A DNA stretch of 64,000 nt from Armigeres subalbatus (GCF_024139115.2 NC_085139.1:137695121-137759120); one strand, 5' to 3'. Positions 21,450 to 32,945 are shown, numbered from the stretch's first letter. Made by a program: numbers and translations. The notes: a model not told the origin generated them from the letters alone.

Positions 21450-22525
21450 CAACTCCTCCGAAAGTTCCACCAGGAATTCCTCCTGAAGTTCCTTCAGGAA
21501 TTCCTCCTGAAGTTCCTTCAAGAATTCCTCCGGAACTTCCTTCAGGAATTCCTCCGGAAAATCCTTCAGGAATACCTCCGGAAGTTCTTCTACGAACTCC
21601 CCCTTAAGTTCCTCCAGGAATTCCCCCGGAAGTTCCTCCAGGAATTCCTCCAGAAGTTCCTCCAGGAATTCCTACGGAAGTTCCTCCAGAAAATCCTCCG
21701 GAAGTTCCTCCAGGAATTCCTCCGAAAGCTCCTCCAGGAATTCCTCCGGAAGTTCCTCCAGGAATTCCTCCGGAAGTTCCTCCAGGAATTCCTCCGGAAG
21801 TTCCTCCAGGAATTCCTCCGGAAGTTCCTCCAGGAATTCCTCCGGAAGTTCCTCCAGGAATTCCTCCGGAAGTTCCTCCAGGAATTCCTCCGGAAGTTCC
21901 TCCAGGAGTTCCTCCGGAAGTTCCTCCAGGAGTTCCTCCGGAAGTTCCTCCAGGAGTTCCTCCGGAAGTTCCTCCAGGAGTTCCTCCGGAAGTTCCTCCA
22001 GGAGTTCTTCCGGAAGTTCCTCCAGGAGTTCCTCCGGAAGTTCCTCCAGGAGTTCCTCCGGAAGTTCCTCCAGGAGTTCCTCCGGAAGTTCCTCCAGGAA
22101 TTCCTCCGGAAGTTCCTCCAGGAATTCCCCCGGAAGTTCCTCCAGGAATTCCCCCGGAAGTTCCTCCAGGAATTCCTCCGGAAGTTCCTCCAGGAATTCC
22201 TCCGGAAGCTCCTTCAGGAATTCCTTCGATAGATCCTCAAGGAATTTCTTCGAAAGTTTCTTTAGGAGTTCCCGTGAAAGTTCCACCAGGATTTCTGCCG
22301 AAAGCTCCTCCGCAAATTCCTCTGGAACTTCCTCCAAGAATTCTTCGTGTCCCTACAGGATTCCTTGGGATGTTTCTACTGGCATTCCTCCGCAAGTTCC
22401 CCCAGAATTTTTTCTAGTAAGTTCCACCAGGAATTCTTCATAAAGATCGCCCAGGAATTGCTTCAAGTTCCTCTAAGAATTTTCCCAGAAGTTCATCCAG
22501 AAATTAATCTAAAAGTTCCTCCGGC
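21450..22525. repeat. 24-bp minisatellite, about 44 units
   Basis: The unit is 'cctccggaagttcctccagg' plus 'aatt' or 'agtt'. Because 24 is a multiple of three, frames stay open: the minus strand reads LEELPEEF repeats over 221 codons, and the plus strand reads VPPGIPPE. The core (21720-22200) is nearly uniform and the edges are decayed, as expected for a DNA tandem array. Confidence 0.95.
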
Positions 22526-22625
22526 ATATTGCCACTTGTGAACAGGCACTACAATTCAAATAAATGCAGCGTAAATATTTTGGTGAGATAACAAAAGAGT
22601 TCTCGCTATCGAAGCTAACGAAAAG

Positions 22626-22841
22626 ATGGTGGTTTTTTACGGAGATCTCGAAATGATGCTACAAAACTCGTTCGTATTGTTTACAACGAAATTTCCAGCC
22701 TGGGAAAAGAGAAATATGCGTCGCCATGAGTTATTTTTTAAAGACCTGGCGTTTCATCTGGCTGAAAATCATGTGCGACAAAGACTGAAGCAATTTCAAA
22801 GCGGAAGTATACAATATTTTATTTATTTATCATCAGACTAA
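22626..22841 (+). pseudogene. Possible piggyBac-type transposase C-terminal scrap
   Basis: A 71-residue frame reads LEMMLQNSFVLFTTKFP, then RRHELFFKDLAFHLAENHV and RQRLKQ. The pattern of an NSFVLF segment followed by a charged stretch and FKDLAFxLAxxHVxxRL resembles the C-terminal end of the DDE_Tnp_1_7 (piggyBac) domain. The catalytic aspartates are upstream and absent. It is judged by pattern only and is short. The stretch 22526-22625 has nothing recognisable. Confidence 0.42.
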
Positions 22842-22845
22842 GGCC

Positions 22846-23240
22846 AGGTGGTCTGTGCTGCACATAAAAGACTTCTCCATTCAGCTTGGTTCATGGCTGC
22901 ACTTCGCCAACCACGCAGTCTGCGGAGGGTCCGCAAGTCGTCCTCCACCTGATCGATCCACCTTGCCCGCTGTGCACCTCGCCTTCTTGTTCCCGTCGGA
23001 TCGTTGTCGAGAACCATTTTCACCGGATTACTGTCCGACATTCTGGCTACGTGCCCGGCCCACCGCAGTCTTCCGATTTTTCGCGGTGTGAACGATGGAT
23101 GGTTCTCCCAACAGCTGATGCAACTCGTGGTTCATTCGCCTCCTCCACGTACCGTCCGCCATCTGCAACCCACCATAGATGGTACGCAGCACTTTCCTTT
23201 CGAAAACTCCCAGTGCGCGTTGGTATACACACAAGTCTCA
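22846..23240 (-). pseudogene. RTE-like LINE, 3' end fragment
   Basis: On the minus strand the reading is QRALGVFERKVLRTIYGG, then MADGTWRRRMNHELHQLL, EPSIVHTAK, a one-base shift, ARMSDSNPVKMVLDNDP, GTRRRGAQRARWIDQVEDD and LRGWRSAAMNQAEWR. This is the C-terminal region beyond the RT of the same LINE family found at 23.5-25.0 kb in the opposite orientation. The 3' tail is an AAAT-type run at 22816-22833. The copy is 5' truncated. Confidence 0.85.
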
Positions 23241-23489
23241 AAAATGATATGCTGAAGTTCCTCGTGAAGGTTGAGAAATTGAAAAACGAAAATGGTAGTA
23301 AATGAAAATGTTCAACATGCTCTTCTGAAGCAGACCTTAACGTTTGTTCCAAATGTGAGAATATCACATGTTCAATCCATTCATTCAAGCAAAAAGCAAT
23401 ACACATATTGTGTGTGTCAATAAGCTGCCTGGAAAGCCAATAATTACGAGCAATATAAGATATAGCACGACTCGATATAATCGGCAAAG

Positions 23490-24983
23490 ACCTAGACAAC
23501 GAATAAAGGATCACGATTGGAAGCTTGGAACATGGAACTACAAATCACTAAGCTTCGCAGGTTGGGACAGGATGATTAACGATTAATTACATCCCCGTAA
23601 CCTCGACGTCGTGGCGCTGCACGAGATTTGCTGGACAGGACAGAAAGTGTGGAAAGAGGGCATCGTGTGGCTACCTTCTACCAAAGCTGTGGCACCACCA
23701 ACAAGCTGGGAACCGGCTTCATAGTGCTAGGTAAGATGCGCCAACGTGTGATTGGATGGCAGCCAATCGACGCAAGGATATGCAAGCTGAAGATAAGAGG
23801 CAGTCTCTTCAACTATAGCATCATCAACGTGAACTGCCCACACGAAGGGACACCCGACGACGAGAAAGAAGCGTTCTACGCACAGCTGAAGCAGACATAC
23901 GACCGACATACAACGAACCAGGTGTTCGCCATTCGCCAAGTACTGCAGAAATTCCGCGAATTAAACGTGCCCATACATCATCTATTCATCGATTCGATCA
24001 GGACCAGCTGTGGAAGCTAATGCAAGAACACGGATTTCCGGATAAACTGACACGGTTAATCAAAGCGACGATGGATCGGGTGATGTGCGTAATTCAAGTT
24101 TGAGGGCATTCTCGAGACCCTTCGAAACGCGCAGAGGGTTACGGCAAGATGATGGTCTTTCTTGTCTGCTATTCAACATCGCTTTGGAAGGGTAATACGA
24201 ACAGCATGGATTAACACGAGTGGTACAATTTTGGCTTCGCCGACGACATAGATATTATGGCATGTAACTTTGAGAAGATGGAGAAGCCTACATCAGGCTG
24301 AAGAGGGAAGCCAAGCGGATCGGATTAGCGGATAGATTAGACACGTCGAAGACGAAGATGATAGGAAGAGGTTCAGAGAAGACAATGTGAGCCACCCACC
24401 ACGAGTTTGCATCGGTGGTGACGAATTCGAGGTGGTAGAAGAATTTGTGTACTTGGGCTCCCTGGTGAACGTCGAAAATGATACCAGCAGAGAAATTCGA
24501 GACGCATAGTGGCTGGAAATCATACGTACTTTGGACTCCGCAAGATGCTCCGATCGAATAGAGTTCACCGCCGTACCAAACTGACAATCAATAAAGGCTC
24601 ATTAGACCGGTAGTCCTCTACAGACACGAGACCTGGACGATGCTCGTGGAGGACCAACGCGCACTTGGAGTTTTAGAAAGGAAAATGCTGCATACCATCT
24701 ATGGTGGGGTGCAGATGGCGGACGGTACGTGGAGGAAGCGAATAAACCACGAGTTGCATGAGCTGTTGAAAGAACCATCCATCGTTCATACCGCGAAAAT
24801 CGGACGATTGCGGTGGTCCGGGCACGTAGCCAGAATGTCGGACAGTAACCCGGTTAAAATGGTTCTCGACAACGATCCAGCGGGCACAAGAAGGCGAGGT
24901 GCGCAGCGGGCAAGGTGGATCGATCAGGTGGAAGATGACTTGCGGACCCTCCGTAGACTGCGTGGTTGGCGATATAAAAGTCT
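23490..24983 (+). pseudogene. RTE-like LINE with internal deletion
   Basis: It begins with the endonuclease start DHDWKLGTWNYKSL, then VALHEICWTGQ and a readable stretch from GHRVATFYQSCGTTNKL to KMRQRVIGWQPIDARICKL and FNYSIINVNCPHEG, i.e. the front of an APE-type endonuclease. The rest of the endonuclease and the start of the RT are deleted: after QLKQTYDRH the reading jumps to QVLQKFRELNVPIHHLF. Later blocks are DQLWKLMQEHGFPDKL, EEFVYLGSLVNVENDTSREI and QRALGVLERKMLHTIYGG through ARWIDQVEDDLRTLRRL. It ends abruptly at GWR near 24974, so the extreme 3' end is missing. Several frameshifts and stops are present. Confidence 0.85.
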
Positions 24984-25184
24984 ATTATATAGCTATTTCC
25001 CAAGTGTTTCAATTTCCAAGATAAAGTATCCACTATGTATAACCCATTTGAATTAGCGTCGCCAAGCGAATGAATTCAGAACTTATCAGATCTTCACCAT
25101 AATGGCTTCGAGTTCCCATAAAAGTTTTTAGAAGATAGACTTTTCATTCAGTTTCCAAAACAATGTATCAACTATGCATAACCC

Positions 25185-25990
25185 ACAAATATGTAGAAGA
25201 CAGCCACTTTGTAAATCCGACGGATTCCGAAATATTTGACTGACGGAGTACTCCCATATACACTAGCGCCGCCAAGCGGACGAGTTCCAAAATAAAATGG
25301 TCTGCGACAGTATGTTTTTGGCCTCCTGAACAAAATTGTAGAAGACGGCAGCTTTCTAAATCTTTCGGATTCCGAAATATTTGACCCAACAAGTATTCCC
25401 ATATACACTAGCGCCGCCAAGCGGACGAGTTCCAAAATAAAATGATCTACGACAGTATGGTTTTGGCCTCCTGAACAAAATTATAAAAGAAGGCAACTTT
25501 CCAAATCTTTCGGATTCCAAAATGTCTAACCCAACAAGTTCTCATATACACTAACGCTGCCTAGTGGAAGAGTTCCAAAATAATATGATCTGCGATAGTT
25601 TCGTTTTGACCTTCTGAACAAATTTGTGGAAGACTGCAACTTTCTAAATATTTTGAATTCCGAAATATTTGACCCAACGAGCTTTCTCATAGACACTAGC
25701 GCCGCCAAGCGGAGGAGTTCCAGAATAATATTATCTGCGACAGAATGGTTTTGGCATCCTGAACAAAATTGTAGAAGACGGCAGCTCTCTAAATCTTTCG
25801 GATTCCGAAATATTTGACCCAACAGAGTATTCCCATATACACTAGCGCCGCCAAGCGGACGAGTTCCAAAATAAAATGATCTGCGACAGTATGGTTTTGG
25901 TCTCCTGAACAAAACTGTAGAAGACGGCAACTTTCTGAATCTCACGGATTTCGAAGTATCTTACTAATATTAGCATGAACATCAAGCTGG
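25185..25990 (-). repeat. Inverted array of ~145-bp unit, about 6 copies
   Basis: The same unit as at 18860-21435 occurs on the minus strand, with landmarks near 25196, 25339, 25486, 25629, 25771 and 25917. It forms the right arm of the foldback structure. Several units carry more substitutions than the left arm's central units. Confidence 0.95.
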
Positions 25991-26220
25991 TGAGCACCAA
26001 CCACGAAATTTGTATGAAAATCACGACTTGCTCTGACGTTTGGAGGTCCACAGAGGTCATTTTTGGTCCGATCGGAGGTCTCAACATCTCAGACAAATCT
26101 TGATGGACGGGAAAATTTGTGAGTCCCAAAATTGTTCAAATCGGTTCACCAACGGCTGAGATATAGCGATTTGAAAATAGCGTTCCGACTGTTTGGGTGG
26201 CACGGTCGGAGGAGTGTTAA

Positions 26221-27235
26221 AGAGAGTCATTATGTTGCGGTTTCAAATAATTTGATTCTATTCAGTTCTATTAAGTTTGATCCTTTGATACCCTAATTAA
26301 CCACTTGTTTTTATGAAAAATGTGAAGACAAAAACATTTAATATCTTAGGTAAGTGTGTCACTTTTGCGGGAAACAGTTGATTTGTTTCTTTCGTTTTTC
26401 CACTATAACCTTGAGAAAGCAACTAACCGCATGTTCTCACTAGCAAGTAATTTTTTATTTTAAAAAATAAATGTTGGCGCCTCAGGCAAGTTGCATAACG
26501 ATAAAAAAAGACGGCTCTTATAATAATGTGACTGAAGGTACTGTCAAACAGCGAGGGAATGAGAAATCGTTATCATTTCTTTCATCATTGGCAAGGCGGC
26601 ACTCCGAACAACTTGCGCACTATTTTTCCCGCAACGTATACACAGACGTTGGAGCTACGACCTACGATTTCAATTAATCTTTGTCTCCATCTTAGTCAAA
26701 GTTTGTGATTGATTTGAAAAGTTACGCGGCGCAGCAGAGTCGCTTTTCACCTGAAAGTTGACGCTCGCGTTTTCGACATTCAATGCTTTCGTATTTCCTT
26801 CCTACAGCTACGGGGTGAATTGGCTGCATTGCAAGAGCGTCAATGCTCAATTTTTCGGAACCAATCACGATGCCTAAACAAATATATTGATTAAATTCTC
26901 AAGTAACGTTTTCTTGCCTCAAGCAAGATTTTGTAGCATCTGGATGGCATTTCAATTTATTGGGTCTAAGCAAGTGTGAGTTGTTTAGATAAGCAATTCC
27001 TAGAACTGAAATACATTTCCGCGTATCAATACTTTTGTATCATCTGGATAACCATGGGGATTTTGTGGAAAGCATAAAGGGCCCAATAAAATTAGTCAAA
27101 CGAAGCCTTGATTTACAACTGAAAAAAAAATAAAGCTAAATATAATCAGGGAATTTGATTTCTTTGAAATATTGCTGAAAAAGAATCGATTGTCGGAGGA
27201 AGTTGGACCCATATTATTCCATTAAGGACTTCTCA
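26221..27235. other. Unassigned AT-rich DNA
   Basis: The 68-residue frame at 26471-26677 has no recognisable motif. 'cttttgcgggaaa' near 26360 and 'tttttcccgcaac' near 26625 could form a small inverted repeat, but no element boundary is clear. Confidence 0.45.
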
Positions 27236-27239
27236 CTGC

Positions 27240-27545
27240 GAAAAGGGATAATTGTTGTAAGGGAAGTATGAAATAAAGAGTGAGAAGTGCAACGTTTTCA
27301 CAGTGAGAAGTGGGAAATGGTTAGTAAGCAGTAAGGAGCGAGACGTATCACTTCTCATTGCAAAAATTGAGTAAAATGTGACAGGGAAAAGTGAGAAGTA
27401 CAGAGAGAAGTGAGAAATAAGTAAAGAGAAAAGTGAGGTGAAATGTCTCACTTCTGATTTCTCACATCTGATTTCTCGCTCCTTACTTTCTACAGTTTTC
27501 ACAGTGAGAAGAGGGATTTGAAAAATAAGAGAGACGTCGTATTTG
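27240..27545. repeat. AGTGAGAAGTG / CACTTCTCACT irregular repeat
   Basis: Words such as 'agtgagaagtg' dominate to about 27440, then their complement ('ctcacttctgatttctcac') takes over. This is the same vocabulary as 30355-30600, 30840-31040 and 32945-33190. Confidence 0.8.
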
Positions 27546-27589
27546 CCTTTTCTTATTTTTTTTTCTTCCAACTCTTCAATGCTTATAAC

Positions 27590-27690
27590 CAGTTCGGCCG
27601 TATGTTTACTTCGGCCATATGACTTTCAGCCAGAAGGGTTTCGGCCAAACAACCTTCAGCCTTTGATCAAATGCCTTTCGGCCATACTTT
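27590..27690. repeat. TTCGGCCA-type short repeat
   Basis: 'ttcggcc' occurs at least four times at spacings of about 20-30 bases, alternating with 'ttcagcc' variants. It resembles the GGTCGAA words of the large simple-repeat domain but is distinct. Confidence 0.6.
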
Positions 27691-29125
27691 TCCAAGTCCT
27701 GTTCTTCATGAGTCCACCGTGAGACATCGTGCTACACTTCCATCGTCCAGAAGCGTTCGGCTGTCTCAGCCAATACTTGGTGGTACGGTACGGGGTGGAT
27801 GCTACCCTGGTCCAATTTTCTTGCTGCGATCCATCCAACTCGTATTTACAAGAAGCGGATGTCCTTCTCTCACGCGTTGTCTGTGTATTCGGCCACCGTT
27901 TACTAGTAGTACCTCGTTGAAATTCTTCACTCATCACAACAGATCAATGGTACACCGTACATTTAAACTTGAATCTGCTAGTACCATGTTAGTAGGCAGA
28001 TTAAAGCCGTCAATTGTAATAGTTTATCTTCAGTTTCCTTCTTCAACAAATGAGACCCCATGGGAGTGGCATATTCCGTGGCAAGTGAACCGATTGTGGC
28101 AGAAACCAAACTGTTTATCTGAAACTCGAACTACGCACATCACCCGGTAGCCATAGGTAGTCCCGATCGATTGTATCATATACGGTTTGAAGTCTATGAA
28201 TAGATGATGTGTGGGCACGTTGTATTCGCGGCATTTCTGCAATACTTGATGTGAGGCGAAAACCTGACCGTTCACCCAATTGGTTCTTGCAATTGATGAT
28301 AGACGGCGGCATAAAATTTGGGGAAATACCTGTAGGCGGCGTCCAGCAATGTGATTGCACTGTATTTGTCACAATTCAGCTTGTCGCCCTTTTTGTAGAT
28401 GGGACACACGACACCTTCCATCCACTCCTGCGGCAGAACCTGATTCTCCCAAACCTTGGTAGTTACTCAGTGCAGCGCTCTAGGCAGTGCCTCACCGTGT
28501 TTAAACAGCTCTCCTGATAGTTGGTCAACTTTGTTGTTTTTCAGCCAGCTGAGATCCTGGAGATCCGGAACTGGAAGACGTATATCCTATGCGCATGCTC
28601 CCAGGTCCATCATCACACCGCCACCTTTGGAACACCACTCGTTCGTTCGTGAGAAGGTCCCTTTTTATGTCCTCACTCATATTGGTCTGTTGAAAGTGGC
28701 CCTTATTTGAACGGTTTAACCTCTCATAGAACTTTCGTGCTTTTCTCTTCACGGTCTTGATCTTCCTGCTTGAGCTTTTTCCTTCGAATAATCGAGTTTT
28801 CTCTGTTCCGCACCCGTTAGTATCGTGCTTCGCTCGCCCTCGTGCGGTGTTGCAGCAATCTCACCCATGCTGCATTCTTCTCTTCCACTAACTGGTCACA
28901 TTCGCCGTCGCCGTCGAATCTTTGATCCACATGCACCATGCCTAGTGCAGCGGTTGTGGTGCTTCCAGTAACGGATCGAATTCTGCATCTGGCTGCTCTT
29001 TCGTTGGCAGTGTCACTTCCAGCTGCTGCGTGTAGTCCTGGGCTAGTCTGGTAGTCGCCGAATTTTAAGCCGAGGCGACGACTCCGACGCGTGTTGTATA
29101 CCTGCATTACTGACTGCATTTGTCA
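27656..29125 (-). pseudogene. RTE-like LINE, decayed fragment
   Basis: Read on the minus strand, the upstream part near 29040-28820 gives KFGDYQTSPGLHAAAGSD, NERAARCRIRSVTGST and ECDQLVEEKNAAWVRLLQH, the linker between endonuclease and RT in this family. Next come KARKFYERLNR (28740) and, near 28240, QVLQKCREYNVPTHHLFIDF followed by AAYDTI-like sequence across a shift (YDTIDRDYLW). Beyond 28100 the reading is heavily scrambled. Many stops and frameshifts show an old inactive copy. It is the same family as 17.6, 22.8, 23.5 and 59.3 kb. Confidence 0.8.
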
Positions 29126-29249
29126 CGACGAAGACAGTTGCTGTACAACTTCTTCGAATTCACAATGTAAAACCGCTTATTTAGCATTAGCTTCTCAAAA
29201 TCCGATCAATTGGTGATGTAGTGTGATCCACTGTAGCATACGGTTGTAG

Positions 29250-29395
29250 GACAAAAGTTCGAAGGTCAGAAGGTCGGAAGGACAAAAGGTCGAAAGGGCA
29301 AAAGGTCGAAGGGTCAAAAGGTCAAAAGGTCGAAGGGATAAAAGGTCGAAACAGAAAAACTGCGTCAAAAGGTCGAAGGACAAAAGGTCGAAAAG
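29250..29395 (+). repeat. GGTCGAAGGACAAAA repeat, first block
   Basis: The unit is 'ggtcgaag' plus 'ggacaaaa' or 'ggtcaaaa', 13-17 bases long, repeated about nine times with small variations. It marks the outer edge of the 4.1-kb simple-repeat domain. Confidence 0.9.
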
Positions 29396-29399
29396 AAGA

Positions 29400-30355
29400 A
29401 AGACCCTTCTTTTTTCTTCCTTCTTTATTATTTTGTCTCCCTTCTAACCTCTATTTTCTTTCTTCTTTCTTTTTTCCTTCTTCCTTCTTACTTCATATGC
29501 TTCTTTCCTTCCATTCTTTTTCCTTCTTTTTTTCTTTCTTACTTCTTTCTTCCTTCCATATTTCATTTTCCTTATTTCTCTTTCTTCCTTCTTCCTCCCT
29601 TTTTTCTTTCTTTTTCAGTTTTTCAGGAAACAGTTTTTCTTCCTTCTTTCTTCTTTCTTTCTTCACTCTTTTTGCTTTCTCTCTTTCTTCCGTCTTTTTT
29701 CCTTCTTTCTTCTTTCTTCCATCTTTTTACTTTTTTCTTCCTTCTTTTTCCCTTATTTTTTTTCCTTCTTTCCTCCTTCGTTTTTCCTTCTTTCTTACAT
29801 TTTACTTCCTTATTTCTACCTTATGTTTTTATTTCCCCCATTTTTGTTTCGTCCTTCCCTGTTACGTGCTTCTTCTGTCAACTTTTTTTTGTTTCCTTGT
29901 TTCTTCCTCCCTTCTTCAACTTTATTTTTAACTTCTTTCTTCATTCTATCTTCTTTCTTCCTTATTTTTTCTTCTTCCTTACTTCCGTTTTTTCAAATTT
30001 TTGTTTCTTTTTTCTTTCTACATTCTTTCTTACTTTTCTTTCTTCCGTCTTTCTTCATTCTTCCTTCCTCCTTTTCCCTTCATCCTTCTTTATCCCCTCT
30101 TTTTTCCTGCTTCTTTTCTTTCTTCTTTCTTCTTCTTTTCTTCCTTGTTCCTTATTTCTTTTTTATTTTTCCATTTCCTGTTACTTGCTTATTTCTTTTT
30201 TTGCATACTTATGTCTTCTCTCCTTCTTCTTTCTTACTTCGTCCTTCCTTTTTCCTTCTTCCATCTTTTTTTTTCTTCCTTTTTTGTTCTTTTTTCTTCC
30301 TCTGTTCTTCTTCAATCTTATTTTTTCTTTCTTTCCGTATATTTTTCCACCCTCC
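29400..30355 (+). repeat. Polypyrimidine tract CTTCTTTCTTCC
   Basis: Almost 1 kb of pyrimidine-rich DNA built from 'cttctttcttcc' variants with occasional A or G. The long Phe/Ser/Leu frames are artefacts of this composition. Confidence 0.95.
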
Positions 30356-30600
30356 TTCTTTCTACCTTTTCACTTCTCATTTTTATCTTTTCTTGTATCA
30401 CATTTCTCACTTGTCACTTTCTACTTCTAATTTCTTCTTTTTTACTTTTCACTTCTCAATACTCACTTGCTCACTTTTCACTTCACTTTTCACTTCTCAC
30501 TACTCACTTCTCATTTCCCACTTATCAATTCTCACTTCTCACTTTTCACCTCTCATTACCTATGCTCATTACTCTTTTCTTACGTCTATCTTTTCACTAC
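30355..30600 (+). repeat. CACTTCTCACTT block
   Basis: 'cacttctca' and near variants repeat irregularly every 9-12 bases. This is the complement of the block at 30840-31040. Confidence 0.9.
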
Positions 30601-30840
30601 TCATTCCTTGTCTTTTTGTCCTTTTGACCTTTTCATAACTTTCAATACGAATTCGACCTTTTGACCCTTCGACCATGTGTCCATTCGATTCGGTCGAAGG
30701 ACAAAAGGTCGAAAGGACAAAAGGTCGAAGGGTCAAAAGGTCGAAAGGACGAAATGTCGAAGGGTCAAAAGGTCGAATATGTGTCTTAACGTCGAAGGTC
30801 AAAAGGTTCAAGGACAAAAGGTCGAAAGAACAAAAAGACA
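30600..30840. repeat. CGACCTTTTGTCC to GGTCGAAAGGACAAAA palindromic junction
   Basis: Left of about 30690 the words are 'cgaccttttgacc'; right of it they are 'ggtcgaaaggacaaaagg'. The point near 30685-30692 is the axis of a large inverted arrangement: the pyrimidine/CACTTCTC blocks on the left reappear as complements on the right in mirror order. Confidence 0.88.
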
Positions 30841-31040
30841 AGAAATGAGATGGGAGTTGTGAGTAGTGACAAGTGAGATGAAAAATAGAAGTAGTGAGCA
30901 TAGATGAATGAGAAGTGAGAAGTGAAAAGTGAAAAGTGAGAAGTGAGAAGGAAGAAATTCGAAGTAAAAAGTGAAAAGTGATAAATGTGACGTTAAAAGT
31001 GAGAAACGGAGAAGTAAGAAGTGAGATGTAATTAAGAAGT
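30840..31040 (-). repeat. AGTGAGAAGTGA block
   Basis: This is the reverse-complement counterpart of 30355-30600, with 'agtgagaagtga' words between the GGTCGAA block and the polypurine tract. Confidence 0.9.
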
Positions 31041-32005
31041 GAAAAGGAAGAAAGAAGAAAGGAAGAAAGAAAATGAACAGAAGAAGAAATAAGAACAAAG
31101 AAAGAAAGAAAGAAGAAGAAAGGTGGAAGAAGAAAAAAGAGGAAGAAGGAAGAAAGAAAAAAGTAAAAAAAATTGTACAAGGAAGAAAGAAGGAAGGAAG
31201 AAGAAGAAAAGAAGACTCAATGAAGCAAAACAAAAGAAAGAAAAAGGAAGCAAATAACAAGAAAGGAGAAGGAAGATGGAAGAAATGAAGAACAGAAAAG
31301 AAAGAAATAAGGAAGAAAGAAGGGAGAAAGAAGGAAGAAAGAAGGAAGAAAGAAGGAAGAAAGAAGGAAGAAGGAAGGAAGAAAAAAGGAAGAAAAATGG
31401 AAGATGGAATAAATAAGGAACAAAGAAGAGAGGAATGAGGAAGAAAGAAGGAAGAAAGAAGGAGAAAAGAAGGAAGAAAGAAGGTGGAAAGAAGGAATAA
31501 AGACGAAAGAAAAGAAAACCAGAAGAAAGGAAGAAGGAAAAAACGAAGAAAGAAAGAAGGAAGGAAGAAAAAAGGAAGAAAAAAGGGAAGTAAGAAGCAA
31601 GAAGAAAGAGTAAAGAAGGAAAAACGAAGAAAGTAAAAAGAAAGAAGAAAAACAGGAAACAAAAAGAAAAAAAGGGGAAGAGAGAAGGAAGAAAGAGAGC
31701 AGAAAGAAGGAGGAAAGGAGGAAAAAATAAGAAGAAAAGAAAAAAGCAAGTGAGAAGAAATATGATAAAAGAAAGAAGAGAAAAAGTGGAAAGAAGGAAG
31801 AAAGATGAAGGAAAAAAAGAAGAAAAAAGGAAAAAAAGTTAGAAATAAAGAAGATGAAATATGGAAGGAAGAAAGAAGCAAGAAAGAAGAAAAAAGGTAA
31901 AAGAGTTGAAGGGAAGAAACATATGAAGTAAGAAGGAAAAAGGAAGAAGGAAGAGAATAGAAGAAAAAAGGAAGAAGAAATATGAAATAAGGAAGAAAAA
32001 AGAAA
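31040..32005 (-). repeat. Polypurine tract GGAAGAAAGAAG
   Basis: Nearly 1 kb is almost pure purine on the plus strand, the mirror of 29400-30355. Frames here (Lys/Glu on plus, Phe/Ser on minus) are artefacts. Confidence 0.95.
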
Positions 32006-32945
32006 GACCTTTCATCGTTTCCCTCCCTTCTATTTTATTTCTTCTTTTTTTTTCTTCAGTTGTTCTCTATTTCCTTCATCTACCTTTCTTCTTTCCCTAC
32101 ACGCTTCTTCTTTCTATTTTTGTTTTTGTTTTTCCTCTTTCTTTCTTTTTTCTTCCCTTATTTCTTCTTCCTTCCTTTTTTTCCTTCTTTTGTCCTTATT
32201 TCTTACTTCTTTGTTCTTTATTTCCTCTATTTTTCTTTCTTCCTTCCCTGTTGCTGCTGCTTCTTCTTTCTATTTTTGTTTTTGTTTTGTCTTTCCTCCT
32301 TCTTTCTTTTTTCCTCCCTTCTTTCTTCTTCCTTCCTTCTTCCATCCTTTTTCCTTCTGTTTTCTTTATTTCTTACTTCTTTGTTATTTATTTCCTCTAT
32401 TTTTCTTTCTTCCTTCCGTATTGCTTGCTTCTTCTTTCTATGTTTGTTTTTGTTTCCTTGTGTCTTCTCTCCTTCTTCTTTCTTGATGTTTTCTTCATTG
32501 TGTCTTATCTCCTTCTTCTTCATTCATTCTTCTGCTTTCCTTCTAATTTCTTTCGTTTTTCCTTCTTCATTTCTTCCTTCTTTCTCCTTTTTTCTTCTTT
32601 CTTTCTACCTTCTTTTTTTCCTTCTTACTTTCTTCATTATTTCTTTTTCTATCTTCCTTTCTCTTTTTTTTTCTTCTTTCCTTTTTTTTCTTTATTATTC
32701 CTTATTTCTTCCATCCTACTTCTTTTTTTTCCCTGTTACTTGCTTCTTCCTTCTTTTTTCTCTTTCCTTTCATTGTGTCTTCTCTTATTTTTTCTTCTTT
32801 CTTCCTTCTTTTTTCCTTTAATTTTTCTTTCTTCCATCTTCCTTCTTTATTCCTTCTTCTTTCTTTCTTTTTGGTTCATATTTTTATTTCTGTTATTTTT
32901 CATCCTTTCTTTTTCTTACTGTATATTTTTCTTTCCTCCTTCTTT
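32005..32945 (+). repeat. Second polypyrimidine tract
   Basis: The strand composition flips abruptly near 32005 from purine to pyrimidine. 'ttcttccttccttttttcc'-type words continue to about 32940. A ~165-base internal duplication is visible: 'cttctttctatttttg' followed by a 'tttctttcttccttcc' run recurs near 32110 and 32265. Confidence 0.95.

Larger units (their letters stand above)
18559..26220. mobile_element. 7.7-kb foldback structure with satellite arms
   Basis: The outer 20 bases 'ttaacactcctccgaccgtg' (18559-18578) are the exact reverse complement of 26201-26220. Just inside, 18620-18860 mirrors 25980-26180 closely ('caaatcgctatatctcagcc', 'ggacctccaaacgt'). Inside that, each arm is a tandem array of the same ~145-bp unit in opposite orientation. 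The loop (21440-25180) holds a 24-bp minisatellite, a transposase scrap and RTE-like LINE pieces. No protein that could mobilise it is visible. It resembles Foldback-type transposons; alternatively it is two separate arrays in opposite orientation. Confidence 0.72.

Noticed and set aside
21672..22337. Acidic LEELPEEF repeat protein of 221 residues
   Set aside because: The frame follows from a 24-base minisatellite, several frames are open on both strands, and there is no start context, domain or flanking coding sequence.
27590..27690. TTCGGCC repeats as a transcription-factor site cluster
   Set aside because: Spacing is irregular and the words grade into nearby simple repeats. There is no gene for them to regulate in the window.
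29497..32821. Very long Phe/Ser/Leu-rich frames
   Set aside because: They come from pyrimidine-only DNA that rarely forms stop codons. Composition changes with the repeat blocks, not with any protein boundary.
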